The translations under genes were made by a program, and so were the position numbers. From NCBI GenBank assembly GCA_035524675.1, contig DATKOK010000066.1, forward strand, positions 1-31,540: a stretch of DNA of 31,540 nt. The letters are read 5' to 3'. How positions within the stretch are numbered: the first letter of the stretch is position 1; each line of letters opens with the position of its first letter. The notes under the pieces were generated by a model. That model searched no databases and was not told the origin of the DNA. It was given only the letters and a program-made list of their open reading frames with translations. Below are positions 7,656 to 15,687 of this stretch, piece after piece. The stretch comes from FEN-987 sp035524675. Its GTDB lineage: Archaea > Thermoproteota > Bathyarchaeia > 40CM-2-53-6.

Positions 7656-8999
7656 CTGAAGATTCAAAAGCTCAATTATTCAACCGACCCCCTCCAGGTC
7701 TTTCAGGCATTAGTTGCTGAAAGCGATCATTGTTATCTCCTCGAGTCGGCTGAGGGCCCGCGAAAGTTAGCTCAGTACTCGTTTATCGGCTATTCACCTA
7801 CGAAGGTGCTCTCTGCTAAGAACCGCACATACATTGAACATTCTGAAGATGGGAAAGCGGTTAGCGTTGAGACAACGGACCCGCTGAGTCATCTTCGTGA
7901 GAATCTGGAGCGGACTTCGTCATATCGTGGCTTCCGATTTGTTGGGGGTTTGGTGGGGTATTTCTCGTATGACATGGTTCGACATATTGAATCGCTTCCC
8001 GACCTCGCCGAGGATGATCTCAACCTTCCGGATTTTCAGTTCGGCAAGTTCGACGACGGAATTGTCTTTGACCATCTCACCGGTCTCGCGTATTACTACT
8101 GGTACGATGACAATCGTATCAACGAGATAAGGCGCCTTCTCTCATCGCACGCCAGGCTTCCTAAACTGTCCACTACTTCTGGCAAAGTGAATCTATCACG
8201 GTCAGAGTTTATCTCGAAAGTGAGGAAGACAAAAGCCTACATCAAAGCGGGGGACATATTCCAGGCCGTCCTGTCCAAACGTTTCGAATTTGAGATTGAC
8301 GGATCCCTTATTCACTTTTACAAGAAACTACGCGACATCAATCCTTCGCCATACATGTACTTTCTCAAGATGGGAAAGGTCTCAGTCGTCGGCTCCAGCC
8401 CCGAAATGCTCGGGAGAGTAGACGGTAGACACGTTGAAACGTTTCCAATAGCAGGAACACGCCCAATCGGAAAGAACGCCATCGAGACAGAGAAACTAGC
8501 TTCATCTCTAATCAAAGACCCGAAAGAAAGGGCGGAACATGTTATGCTAGTCGACCTTGCGCGAAACGACGTCGGCAAAGTATCTCAGTACGGTTCCGTC
8601 GAGGTCCCCGATTTCATGACAATACAAAGATACAGCCACGTCCAACACATCGTCTCACGAGTCATTGGAAAATTAGAACCCCACAAAGATGCGATCGACG
8701 CCCTCAAAGCAATCTTTCCCGCAGGAACCGTTTCAGGAGCCCCTAAGAAACGAGCCATGGAAATCATCGAAGAATTAGAACCATGCAGACGCGGACCCTA
8801 CGCCGGCGCCCTCGGTTACTTCTCTTACAACGGAAACGCCGACTTCGCAATTACCATTCGAACACTACTCGCGAAAGAAAAAAACGCTTACGTTCAAGTC
8901 GGCGCTGGAATCGTCGCCGACTCAAATCCCGGGCGAGAATGGGACGAAACCGAACACAAAGCCAGTGCACTACTTAGAGCCCTCAAAATGGAAAGATAA
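7656..8999 (+). CDS. trpE: Anthranilate synthase component I
   Basis: TrpE converts chorismate and ammonia to anthranilate. Clear family motifs are the feedback-site segment CYLLES, GLVGYFSYD, EHVMLVDLARNDVG, FPAGTVSGAPK and GPYAGALGYFSYNG. The frame is open from 7596, but the only standard start codon in it is GTG at 7806. Starting there would remove the CYLLES segment (codons 7731-7748) and the PLQVFQAL strand that precedes it, both conserved in TrpE. I therefore place the coding region further upstream. CTG at 7656 is the nearest start-like codon that keeps the frame, but it lacks a spaced ribosome-binding site. The better model is ATG 7598 joined by a one-base shift at the TTTT run. First gene of the trp operon; three bases separate it from trpG. 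Confidence 0.9.
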   Translation: MKIQKLNYSTDPLQVFQALVAESDHCYLLESAEGPRKLAQYSFIGYSPTKVLSAKNRTYIEHSEDGKAVSVETTDPLSHLRENLERTSSYRGFRFVGGLVGYFSYDMVRHIESLPDLAEDDLNLPDFQFGKFDDGIVFDHLTGLAYYYWYDDNRINEIRRLLSSHARLPKLSTTSGKVNLSRSEFISKVRKTKAYIKAGDIFQAVLSKRFEFEIDGSLIHFYKKLRDINPSPYMYFLKMGKVSVVGSSPEMLGRVDGRHVETFPIAGTRPIGKNAIETEKLASSLIKDPKERAEHVMLVDLARNDVGKVSQYGSVEVPDFMTIQRYSHVQHIVSRVIGKLEPHKDAIDALKAIFPAGTVSGAPKKRAMEIIEELEPCRRGPYAGALGYFSYNGNADFAITIRTLLAKEKNAYVQVGAGIVADSNPGREWDETEHKASALLRALKMER

Positions 9000-9002
9000 G
9001 AA

Positions 9003-9584
9003 ATGAAAGTGCTGATAATCGATAATTACGATTCATTCGTCTACAATCTGGCTCAATACACAGGCAAACTAGGAGCAGAGCCAATTGTTCACCGAACCAA
9101 CGAAATAACACTCAGTAACGTGAGGAAACTAAAGCCTGATAAGATCATAATATCTCCCGGACCCGGCTCGCCAAACGACCCCAAATACTTTGGAATATCA
9201 GGAGAGGTCCTTAGACAGGTGAGCCGTGAAACCCCAACTCTCGGCGTCTGTCTAGGCAATCAGGGCATTGCCTGGGCATTTGGCGGAAGAGTAGTGCCCG
9301 CGAAACGTTTGATGCATGGAAAGACGAGTCTAATCAAACACGAACAAGACGGCATATTCGAGAATGTCCCCAACCCTCTTCAGGCGACCCGATACCATTC
9401 GCTCGTCTGCGATAAGAAAAGCCTCCCAAAATGCCTAGAGATAACCGCTGAATCTCTCGACGATCACGAAATAATGGGACTAAGACATCGCGAATATCCG
9501 ATATATGGAATTCAATTCCATCCCGAATCAATCCTAACACCCGACGGAATCACAATCATGAGAAATTTCATCGAGGAAATCTAA
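9003..9584 (+). CDS. trpG: Anthranilate synthase component II (glutamine amidotransferase)
   Basis: This 193-residue class I amidotransferase supplies ammonia from glutamine to TrpE. The catalytic triad is visible as Cys83 in GVCLGNQG, with His173 and Glu175 in IQFHPES. The MHGKT and RYHSL motifs typical of TrpG/PabA are present. The nucleophile elbow has Asn where GHQ is usual, a tolerated variation in class I amidotransferases. It is a stand-alone protein, not fused to TrpE or TrpD. It starts three bases after trpE, and its TAA overlaps the ATG of trpD by one base, so translation is probably coupled. It may also serve folate synthesis as PabA; no pab genes are in the window. Confidence 0.96.
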   Translation: MKVLIIDNYDSFVYNLAQYTGKLGAEPIVHRTNEITLSNVRKLKPDKIIISPGPGSPNDPKYFGISGEVLRQVSRETPTLGVCLGNQGIAWAFGGRVVPAKRLMHGKTSLIKHEQDGIFENVPNPLQATRYHSLVCDKKSLPKCLEITAESLDDHEIMGLRHREYPIYGIQFHPESILTPDGITIMRNFIEEI

Positions 9585-10645
9585 TGATCAAAGAAGCAAT
9601 CCAACAGTTGGCTGATCACAAGGATCTGCCGTTTGAAACCGCCCAGCAAAGTATGCGCGAAATCATGGAGGGCGAAGCAACCCCAGCTCAAATCGGAGCC
9701 TTCCTCATCTCATTGCGAATGAAAGGCGAGACTGTTGACGAGATCACAGCCCTTGCTACCACAATGAGAGAACATTCAGTCCGAATAAACCCCCACGTCC
9801 AAGGGAGAATGGTCGACACTTGCGGAACTGGTGGGGACCTACTCAAAACGTTCAACGTTAGCACAACCGCCGCTTTCATATCCGCCGCGGGCGGAGTCAC
9901 GATCGCGAAACATGGAAATCGGTCAGTCACAAGCAAATGTGGAAGCGCGGACGTTCTAGAAGCAGTCGGAGTCAATCTCAATGTCGGTCCATCAACCGTG
10001 GAGAAAGCGATCGAACAGATAGGAATCGGGTTCATGTTTGCACCAGCGTTCCATCCCGCAATGAAAAACGCGATTCTCCCACGCCGAGAAATAGGTATCC
10101 GCACAGTTTTCAACATACTCGGACCGCTCACGAATCCCGCCAACGCGAACGCGCAAGTTCTGGGTGTGTACGATCAGGAACTAGTTGAACCAATCACAAG
10201 AGTACTCCAAAGACTCGGACTGGAGGAAGCATTGGTAGTACACGGAACTGACGGATTAGACGAGATATCAATCATCGGACCCACTAAAGTGGGCTGGTTA
10301 AAGAACGGAAACATCACCACCAAGACCCTCCAACCTGACGATATCAAGCTCGAAAAAGCCAAAATCGACGACATTTCCGCCTACGACACCGCACGAAGCG
10401 CGCGAATAATGATAGACATCCTGAACGATGTCGAGAAAGAGGACTCAGCTCGACGACAAATGGCCATAGCTAACGCTGCAGCCGCACTATTGGTCGGAGG
10501 AAAAGTTGACGATCTCCCAACCGGCGTTGATCTTGGAAACGAAATGATAGAGAACGGCAAAGCCTACGAGAAAATGAAACAACTCATCAAGTACACGAAC
10601 GGAGACGAATCGAAACTGGAAAGGATAGAAAGTCCACATGACTGA
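9584..10645 (+). CDS. trpD: Anthranilate phosphoribosyltransferase
   Basis: TrpD joins anthranilate to PRPP, giving phosphoribosyl-anthranilate. In 353 residues the class IV phosphoribosyltransferase signatures are intact: the PRPP-binding GTGGD (residues 81-85), KTFNVST, KHGNRSVTSKCGSAD (from residue 109), and the anthranilate-site segment HPAMKNAILPRREIGIRTVFNILGP. The N-terminal helical region and length are typical of the family. The ATG overlaps the trpG stop by one base, and its stop overlaps the trpC start by eight bases, both hallmarks of coupled translation. Nothing unusual was seen. Confidence 0.96.
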   Translation: MIKEAIQQLADHKDLPFETAQQSMREIMEGEATPAQIGAFLISLRMKGETVDEITALATTMREHSVRINPHVQGRMVDTCGTGGDLLKTFNVSTTAAFISAAGGVTIAKHGNRSVTSKCGSADVLEAVGVNLNVGPSTVEKAIEQIGIGFMFAPAFHPAMKNAILPRREIGIRTVFNILGPLTNPANANAQVLGVYDQELVEPITRVLQRLGLEEALVVHGTDGLDEISIIGPTKVGWLKNGNITTKTLQPDDIKLEKAKIDDISAYDTARSARIMIDILNDVEKEDSARRQMAIANAAAALLVGGKVDDLPTGVDLGNEMIENGKAYEKMKQLIKYTNGDESKLERIESPHD

Positions 10646-11408
10646 CTTCCTTGACAAACTAATTCAAGATGCAGAAGAAAGGATCATGAGAGGCTACTAC
10701 GACCAGAACTTTGCAGTTCAGCATGAACATCTCAGCCTCTCACACGCTATCAAAAGCTCCAATCATAACGCGATCATTGCTGAAATAAAACCGAAATCAC
10801 CCTCACGCGGAACGCTACGTGCTGAACTAGACCCGAAAGTTGCGGCTATTCAACTTGCCCGCGGAGGAGCAACAGGCTTATCGGTACTCACCGAACCTGA
10901 CAATTTCGGAGGAACATTACAAACGCTAGCCCAGATCAGGCCAGCGGTAGACATACCGTTACTTATGAAAGACATAATCATCGGAGAAGAGCAAATCAAA
11001 GCTGCAGGAAATTCTGGCGCGGATTGTATCCTCCTTATACTATCATCGTTAGCTAGAAAGGGCATCCCGGCCGCAGACCTGATCAATAAAGCACACAAGT
11101 CTCGACTTGAAGTGATACTCGAAGTACACACCGCCCAGGAAATGGAACACGCCTCCCAGACTGATGCAGAGATCATCGGAATTAACAACAGAAACCTGAG
11201 TGACCTTGTAGTAGACTTGAACACCACAACGAAGTTGCTTGATTCAGCTCAGATTCCTGATAAGACGATCATCTCTGAAAGTGGCTTCGAAACCACTCAA
11301 GATATCCGAAGATTCAAAGACACACATATCGACGGATTTCTCATCGGATCTTCGATTATGCGGGCACCCAACCTGGAGGAGAAAGTACGAGAATTCGTTT
11401 ACGCGTGA
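10638..11408 (+). CDS. trpC: Indole-3-glycerol-phosphate synthase
   Basis: TrpC closes the indole ring by decarboxylating carboxyphenylamino-deoxyribulose phosphate. The 256-residue TIM barrel shows IIAEIKPKSPSRG near residues 46-58, which holds the substrate-contacting Glu, Lys and Ser. It also shows LLMKDIII with the catalytic Lys, GINNRNL, and the phosphate-site ISESGF and GFLIGSSIM. It is a stand-alone enzyme rather than a TrpCF fusion. The start overlaps trpD by eight bases, and trpF follows after nine bases. Position and motifs leave little doubt. Confidence 0.96.
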   Translation: MTDFLDKLIQDAEERIMRGYYDQNFAVQHEHLSLSHAIKSSNHNAIIAEIKPKSPSRGTLRAELDPKVAAIQLARGGATGLSVLTEPDNFGGTLQTLAQIRPAVDIPLLMKDIIIGEEQIKAAGNSGADCILLILSSLARKGIPAADLINKAHKSRLEVILEVHTAQEMEHASQTDAEIIGINNRNLSDLVVDLNTTTKLLDSAQIPDKTIISESGFETTQDIRRFKDTHIDGFLIGSSIMRAPNLEEKVREFVYA

Positions 11409-11417
11409 TGATCATTT

Positions 11418-12062
11418 ATGCGCGTGAAAATTTGCGGGTTAATGCGACCAGCGGACGTAGATTTCGCAGCGAATCAAGGAGCAGATGCGATAGGATTCGT
11501 GGTGGGAACGCCAATTTCGCGAAGAAATCTGCAATTAAATAAGGCGAAACAACTGATTAAGCGCGTTCCCATCTTTACGGCGTCAGTAGCGGTAACTGCA
11601 GCGGCTGACTTGAGATCCTTGCAGAGAATTGCGAAAAGACTGCGCACCGATGCACTGCAAGTGCACCGTTACAATCTTCGAGCCATCAACGAAATTCGTA
11701 AAGCCAATCCAGAACTTTCCATCATCGTTGCAACACCTATCCGCAATATGGAGTCGGTCTCGACCGCCGAATCGACCGCAAAGTTCTCAGACGCCATTAT
11801 GGCAGAAACACCGAGCGAACTCGGAATAGGTGGAACCGGAAGAACCCATGACTGGACACTAACAAGTCTACTCCGAGCCAATATTCATCCTCATCCACTC
11901 ATCTTGGCCGGCGGATTAACCACTAGCAACGTAGGCCGCGCGATACAATTGGTCAAACCCTATGGAGTCGACGTCTCAAGTGGCGTCGAAAGCAAATCAG
12001 GAGCAAAAGATCATCGGAAGATTAAGGAGTTTATCCAGATGGCGAAGGAGGCAAAGTGTTGA
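11418..12062 (+). CDS. trpF: Phosphoribosylanthranilate isomerase
   Basis: TrpF performs the Amadori rearrangement of phosphoribosylanthranilate. In 214 residues the diagnostic motifs are VKICGLMRPADVDFA with the catalytic Cys at residue 6, GADAIGFVVGTPISRR, AGGLTTSNV and GVDVSSGVES, which carries the catalytic Asp, followed by GAKDHRKIKEF. The ATG at 11418 sits nine bases after trpC. The stop (TGA, 12060-12062) overlaps the GTG of trpB by seven bases. Length and motifs fit the usual monofunctional enzyme. Confidence 0.95.
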   Translation: MRVKICGLMRPADVDFAANQGADAIGFVVGTPISRRNLQLNKAKQLIKRVPIFTASVAVTAAADLRSLQRIAKRLRTDALQVHRYNLRAINEIRKANPELSIIVATPIRNMESVSTAESTAKFSDAIMAETPSELGIGGTGRTHDWTLTSLLRANIHPHPLILAGGLTTSNVGRAIQLVKPYGVDVSSGVESKSGAKDHRKIKEFIQMAKEAKC

Positions 12063-13258
12063 AGGCGCCGTATGTCGCACCCATTGATGGGAAATTTGGA
12101 AAGTACGGCGGACGGTACGTACCTGAAACACTGATGAACGCTCTTTTTGAACTCGAGGCTAAATATGAGAGATTGAAGAAAGACCCTGACTTCATCGATC
12201 AACTGGAGTATCTTCTCAAGAATTTCGCAGGACGCCCAACTCCTCTCTACTACGCCAAGAATCTGTCAGAGAAAACTGGTGGAGCAAAGATCTACATTAA
12301 ACGTGAAGATCTTGCACATGGCGGCGCCCACAAGATCAACAACACAATCGGCCAAGCTCTGCTAGCAAAGAGAATGGGAAAGAAGAGGATAATCGCTGAG
12401 ACAGGCGCAGGCCAGCATGGCGTCGCGAGCGCAATGGCATGCGCTGCACTTGGGCTGAGTTGCGAAGTCTACATGGGCGTCGACGATATTGAACGACAAA
12501 AACTGAACGTTTTCCGGATGAATCTCCTGGGCACGAAAGTCCGCCCGGTAGGTACAGGCTCGAGAACTTTGAAAGACGCGATAAACGAAGCTTTCAGAGA
12601 TTGGGTTGCGAATGTCCAAGACACTTACTACCTTCTCGGATCGGTCGTTGGGCCACATCCATACCCTACGATCGTCAGGGATTTTCAAAGCGTCATAGGT
12701 TTGGAGATAAAGCAGCAAATCCTCCACGAAGAGAAACGTCTGCCAGACGCAATAGTAGCATGCGTTGGTGGAGGCAGCAACTCCATCGGTGCCTTTTACC
12801 CATTCATCGAAGACGATGAAGTCGCTCTGTGTGGCGTTGAGGCAGGCGGGCGCGGACTATCTCCAGGGAACCACGCCGCTCCACTATGCGCCGGCGAGGA
12901 AGGCGTATTCCACGGAATGCTTACCTACATTCTTCAAGACAGGAACGGACAAGTCCAAACCACCCACAGCATTTCAGCCGGACTCGACTATCCCGGAGTA
13001 GGTCCAGAGCATGCGCATCTAAAGGCGACTGGAAGAGCTCGGTACGTAGCGGTAACGGATAAACAAGCGCTGCACGGGTTCACTGAACTCTGCAAACACG
13101 AAGGAATCATACCAGCGCTTGAATCAGCCCACGCGGTACAATACGCGATTAGTATGGCCTCTAGAATGCAGCGCGATCAGATCGTCATAATCAACCTGTC
13201 GGGCAGAGGAGATAAGGACGTGAATGTCGTCGCAAAGGAACTGGGCGTGGAATTATGA
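12056..13258 (+). CDS. trpB: Tryptophan synthase beta chain (TrpB1 type)
   Basis: This PLP enzyme condenses indole with serine to give tryptophan. Lys93 in GGAHKINN is the Schiff-base lysine. AETGAGQHGVASA and the phosphate-binding GGGSNSIGAFYPF are intact, and the length is 400 residues. The KREDLAHGGAHKINN motif and lack of the longer TrpB2 N-terminal insert place it in the TrpB1 class, which pairs with TrpA, encoded immediately after it. The usual HTGAHK reads HGGAHK here. The start is GTG within the end of trpF, and its TGA overlaps the trpA ATG by four bases. Confidence 0.96.
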   Translation: MLKAPYVAPIDGKFGKYGGRYVPETLMNALFELEAKYERLKKDPDFIDQLEYLLKNFAGRPTPLYYAKNLSEKTGGAKIYIKREDLAHGGAHKINNTIGQALLAKRMGKKRIIAETGAGQHGVASAMACAALGLSCEVYMGVDDIERQKLNVFRMNLLGTKVRPVGTGSRTLKDAINEAFRDWVANVQDTYYLLGSVVGPHPYPTIVRDFQSVIGLEIKQQILHEEKRLPDAIVACVGGGSNSIGAFYPFIEDDEVALCGVEAGGRGLSPGNHAAPLCAGEEGVFHGMLTYILQDRNGQVQTTHSISAGLDYPGVGPEHAHLKATGRARYVAVTDKQALHGFTELCKHEGIIPALESAHAVQYAISMASRMQRDQIVIINLSGRGDKDVNVVAKELGVEL

Positions 13259-14064
13259 CCGAAATCTCTGACGCTTTTCGAGACCTGAAGCAAGAAGATG
13301 AAGCCGCCCTAATCGCATACATCACTATTGGCGATCCACACGTCAGCAAGACAGCTCAACTTGTAGGTGCCCTCGTTGAAGGCGGAGTTGATGTGGTCGA
13401 ATTAGGAATACCATTCTCTGATCCTATCGCCGATGGCCCAACGATTCAGAATGCAGTTCTGAGATCTTTGACCGGCGGATGCAGACCACCAGACGTTTTC
13501 GAAGTTGCAAGCACGATTCGCGAAAAGTACACGATTCCACTAGTAGCAATGACATACTACAACCCAGTATTCAGGATTGGAGTTTCGCAGTTCCTAAAGC
13601 TCGGAAAGAAGTCGGGAATTTCAGGTTTAATCATTCCTGACCTTCCGATTGAAGAATCGAACAGTTTCAAACAAGAATGTGCTTCAAACGATATGGATAC
13701 CATCTTTCTTGCTGCACCATCAACCGACGATGCGCGACTCAAGAAAATCGCTAGCGAGACATCAGGATACTTGTACTTGGTGTCGCTGTACGGCGTGACA
13801 GGCGCCAGAACCAAGCTGGCTGCGGAAGCTCTACAATTGATCAAGAGATGCGACAACGCCCTTCCGGAGGACCTGCCATTCGCAGTAGGCTTTGGAATCT
13901 CAAAACCGGATCAGGTAAAGAGTATAGTTAACTCAGGAGCGGATGGAGTCATAGTCGGAAGCGCGTTCGTTAACGTAATCGCTGATAACGCGCATAGCAC
14001 TCGTCGAGCTAGCCAGAAACTAGAGACGCTTGCGAGAAGACTAAAGCGAGCAACCTGTAGCTAG
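13255..14064 (+). CDS. trpA: Tryptophan synthase alpha chain
   Basis: TrpA cleaves indole-3-glycerol phosphate and passes indole to TrpB. The catalytic Glu49 (VVELGIPFSDP) and Asp60 (IADGPTIQ) are at the same numbers as in the enterobacterial enzyme. YYNPVFRIG, GLIIPDLPIEES, SLYGVTGAR and the C-terminal phosphate-site GFGISKPDQV and GADGVIVGSAFV are also present. The 269-residue length is normal. It ends the operon and runs convergently to within one base of the zinc-ribbon gene; no separate terminator is visible between them. Confidence 0.96.
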   Translation: MTEISDAFRDLKQEDEAALIAYITIGDPHVSKTAQLVGALVEGGVDVVELGIPFSDPIADGPTIQNAVLRSLTGGCRPPDVFEVASTIREKYTIPLVAMTYYNPVFRIGVSQFLKLGKKSGISGLIIPDLPIEESNSFKQECASNDMDTIFLAAPSTDDARLKKIASETSGYLYLVSLYGVTGARTKLAAEALQLIKRCDNALPEDLPFAVGFGISKPDQVKSIVNSGADGVIVGSAFVNVIADNAHSTRRASQKLETLARRLKRATCS

Positions 14065-14065
14065 T

Positions 14066-14260
14066 TCACTGAGACCTCTGCAGTCTCTTCCCACACATCC
14101 CGCAATAGGTGGCTCCATGAGGGTTCACACTACTGCAATAGGAACATGCACTAGCAAATAGCGACTCGCCACAATCATAGCAAAACCTGTTCCTTGCAGG
14201 GTTCGACACACCGCACTTGCTGCAGAAAACCAGCTCAGGATTACGAACCGGCTGACTCAT
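14066..14260 (-). CDS. Small double zinc-ribbon protein
   Basis: This 64-residue protein has four CxxC knuckles arranged as two zinc ribbons: FCSKCG with FCYDCG, then ACSYCSS with YCGMCGK. This is the DZR (double zinc ribbon) pattern, common in archaea as a stand-alone module of unknown partner. It lies about 30 bases after the uracil-DNA glycosylase stop on the same strand, so co-transcription with it is likely. A role as a protein- or nucleic-acid-binding adaptor is inference; no catalytic residues are present. It abuts trpA tail to tail. Confidence 0.85.
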   Translation of the reverse strand: MSQPVRNPELVFCSKCGVSNPARNRFCYDCGESLFASACSYCSSVNPHGATYCGMCGKRLQRSQ

Positions 14261-14291
14261 TAAACATCGTGACAGACTACTCTGAATTCAC

Positions 14292-15011
14292 TTATAGAAT
14301 GTTCGAAGTTGATGAATTTAGGAAGTTAGATATCATACTGAAGACCCGATCCAGCATTTTCATCGTAAGGACTCCAGTCTGCGTATTCTGCCTGCTTGGA
14401 TGATACGAAGCACAAAGAGCTGGAAAGTGCTCCGCCGGTCTATAGAAAGCGCCATGCCTGAACTTGAGGCTCTTCGTATCCAAGTTCCGTTCCTTAAGAT
14501 ATCTAACGTATGTGTCAAACGCCACTCGGCCCAAGGTTAGAACAACCTGGACGTTCTTGAGGAGTCGCAGCTCCTGCGTCCAATACTTTTTGCAAGTGTC
14601 GATCTCTTTACGGTTGGGCTTGTTCTTTGGCGGCGCGCATCGGACGATCGCAGTCATGTAGGCATCGGTTAGAACTAATCCGTCCGTGACCTTCTCAGAT
14701 GTAGGTTGGTTAGCGAAGTGCGAATTATGGAGTGCAGCCATTAGAAATTGGGCAGACCCATCCCCCGTAAACATACGGCCAGTTCGATTACCGCCATGTG
14801 CGGCCGGCGCGAGGCCTAGGATTAGTAAGCGGGCATTGGGATCACCAAACCCAGGAAGAGGTTTCCCCCAGTAATCCCAGTCGCGAAATTGTCTGCGTTT
14901 TGTTCTCGAAATTTCGTTACAGTAGTTTCTAAGCCGTGGGCAGAGACGACATGCAATAGCCTCCGCGTTAAGATTAGACAGAGAAGGGAACTGAACGTTT
15001 GAGGCAGACAT
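14292..15011 (-). CDS. Uracil-DNA glycosylase, family 5 (UDGb-like), Fe-S
   Basis: This 239-residue base-excision enzyme removes uracil, and in this family also other deaminated bases, from DNA. Motif 1 is GLAPAAHGGNRTG (residues 66-78). As in family 5 it lacks the Asp or Asn that activates water in other families. Motif 2 is SYHPSRQNTQTG near the C-terminus. Four cysteines sit in the places used for a 4Fe-4S cluster: Cys21 and Cys24 (CRLC), then IVRC and DTCKKYW near residues 125-145. The start is ATG at 15011. Its neighbours are a membrane-anchored protein upstream and a zinc-ribbon gene downstream, all on the minus strand. Confidence 0.92.
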   Translation of the reverse strand: MSASNVQFPSLSNLNAEAIACRLCPRLRNYCNEISRTKRRQFRDWDYWGKPLPGFGDPNARLLILGLAPAAHGGNRTGRMFTGDGSAQFLMAALHNSHFANQPTSEKVTDGLVLTDAYMTAIVRCAPPKNKPNRKEIDTCKKYWTQELRLLKNVQVVLTLGRVAFDTYVRYLKERNLDTKSLKFRHGAFYRPAEHFPALCASYHPSRQNTQTGVLTMKMLDRVFSMISNFLNSSTSNIL

Positions 15012-15054
15012 TTGTTCTCGTGAAACAGATTAGTGAATCACTCGAGAAACAGCA

Positions 15055-15528
15055 TCAGAGGTTTTCTCCAGGTACGTTCACTACCTGCTGGACTCCCTTG
15101 TGCTGACCATCACCAAAGTAGACCAGGGTCAAAGGCAGCGAGCCAGTCCAATTCATGGGAAAATGCTCGATGAAATATCCTGTCTGATCGGTAGTCGCTC
15201 GCTCGGTCCTATACGAGCCTTGGAAGAAGTACGTCATGTACACAGTAGCTCCTGACACGGGACTTCCTGAAAACGTAACCAGATAGCCCGAAACACCGTT
15301 CGAAACGCCGTTCGCCACCGTCGGAGAGACGTTGGAAAAGGTTACGGCGACCCCAGACTTGGAAAACGGAGTATTGGGCAATACTACAAAGTCAGACGGA
15401 GGAGGCAAGGTTGAACTTACAGTCACAAGAGCCCACCCAGTAATGACTATCACAATCACTAGCGCCACTAAAGCAAGAGACCGCAAAGGAACACTACGCC
15501 TTGCGTCAGACTGCTGTTCGACCGTCAT
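15055..15528 (-). CDS. Membrane-anchored secreted protein with Ig-like domain, unknown
   Basis: This 157-residue protein has a basic N-terminus, one hydrophobic helix at about residues 16-36 (SLALVALVIVIVITGWALV) and a Thr/Ser/Gly-rich extracytoplasmic domain. The segment SGATVYMTYFFQGSYRTERATTDQTGYF resembles an Ig-like or carboxypeptidase-regulatory fold that ends in a beta-rich LTLVYFGDGQH. The gene was not recognised as a named family. It has its own likely TATA box (15574-15581 on the minus strand). The glycosylase gene follows after 43 bases. No functional link between the two can be read from the sequence. Confidence 0.75.
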   Translation of the reverse strand: MTVEQQSDARRSVPLRSLALVALVIVIVITGWALVTVSSTLPPPSDFVVLPNTPFSKSGVAVTFSNVSPTVANGVSNGVSGYLVTFSGSPVSGATVYMTYFFQGSYRTERATTDQTGYFIEHFPMNWTGSLPLTLVYFGDGQHKGVQQVVNVPGENL

Positions 15529-15573
15529 TCAGCTCACTCTACCAAGTTAGCGACCTGTGCAACCTCAACATCT

Positions 15574-15581
15574 AAGTTAAA
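15574..15581 (-). promoter_or_regulatory. TATA-like box for the membrane-anchored protein gene
   Basis: The minus strand reads TTTAACTT, about 46-53 bases before the ATG at 15528. That spacing would give a leader of roughly 20 bases. Assigned by position and base content only. Confidence 0.35.
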
Positions 15582-15643
15582 GTCTTTCGGGACGCGAACC
15601 GAATCGCTAGTTGACCGAAAATTATTCCCGAAGTTGGCACAAA

Positions 15644-15651
15644 TTTATCTA
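15644..15651 (+). promoter_or_regulatory. TATA box of the thermosome gene
   Basis: TTTATCTA lies in an A/T-rich block (15640-15655). Transcription is expected to start near 15675. GAGG at 15674-15677 is a possible ribosome-binding site ten bases before the ATG at 15688, but part of it may fall at the transcript end, so the leader would be very short. Confidence 0.5.
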
Positions 15652-15687
15652 TAACGAGTAGTATGCAATCGCCGAGGTTTACGCTTA

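Noticed and set aside
9688..10143. 151-residue minus-strand frame inside trpD
   Set aside because: It is antisense to the conserved PRPP and anthranilate sites of trpD. This is a shadow frame.
12362..12727. 121-residue minus-strand frame inside trpB
   Set aside because: It lies fully within trpB, which has complete catalytic motifs. This is a shadow frame.
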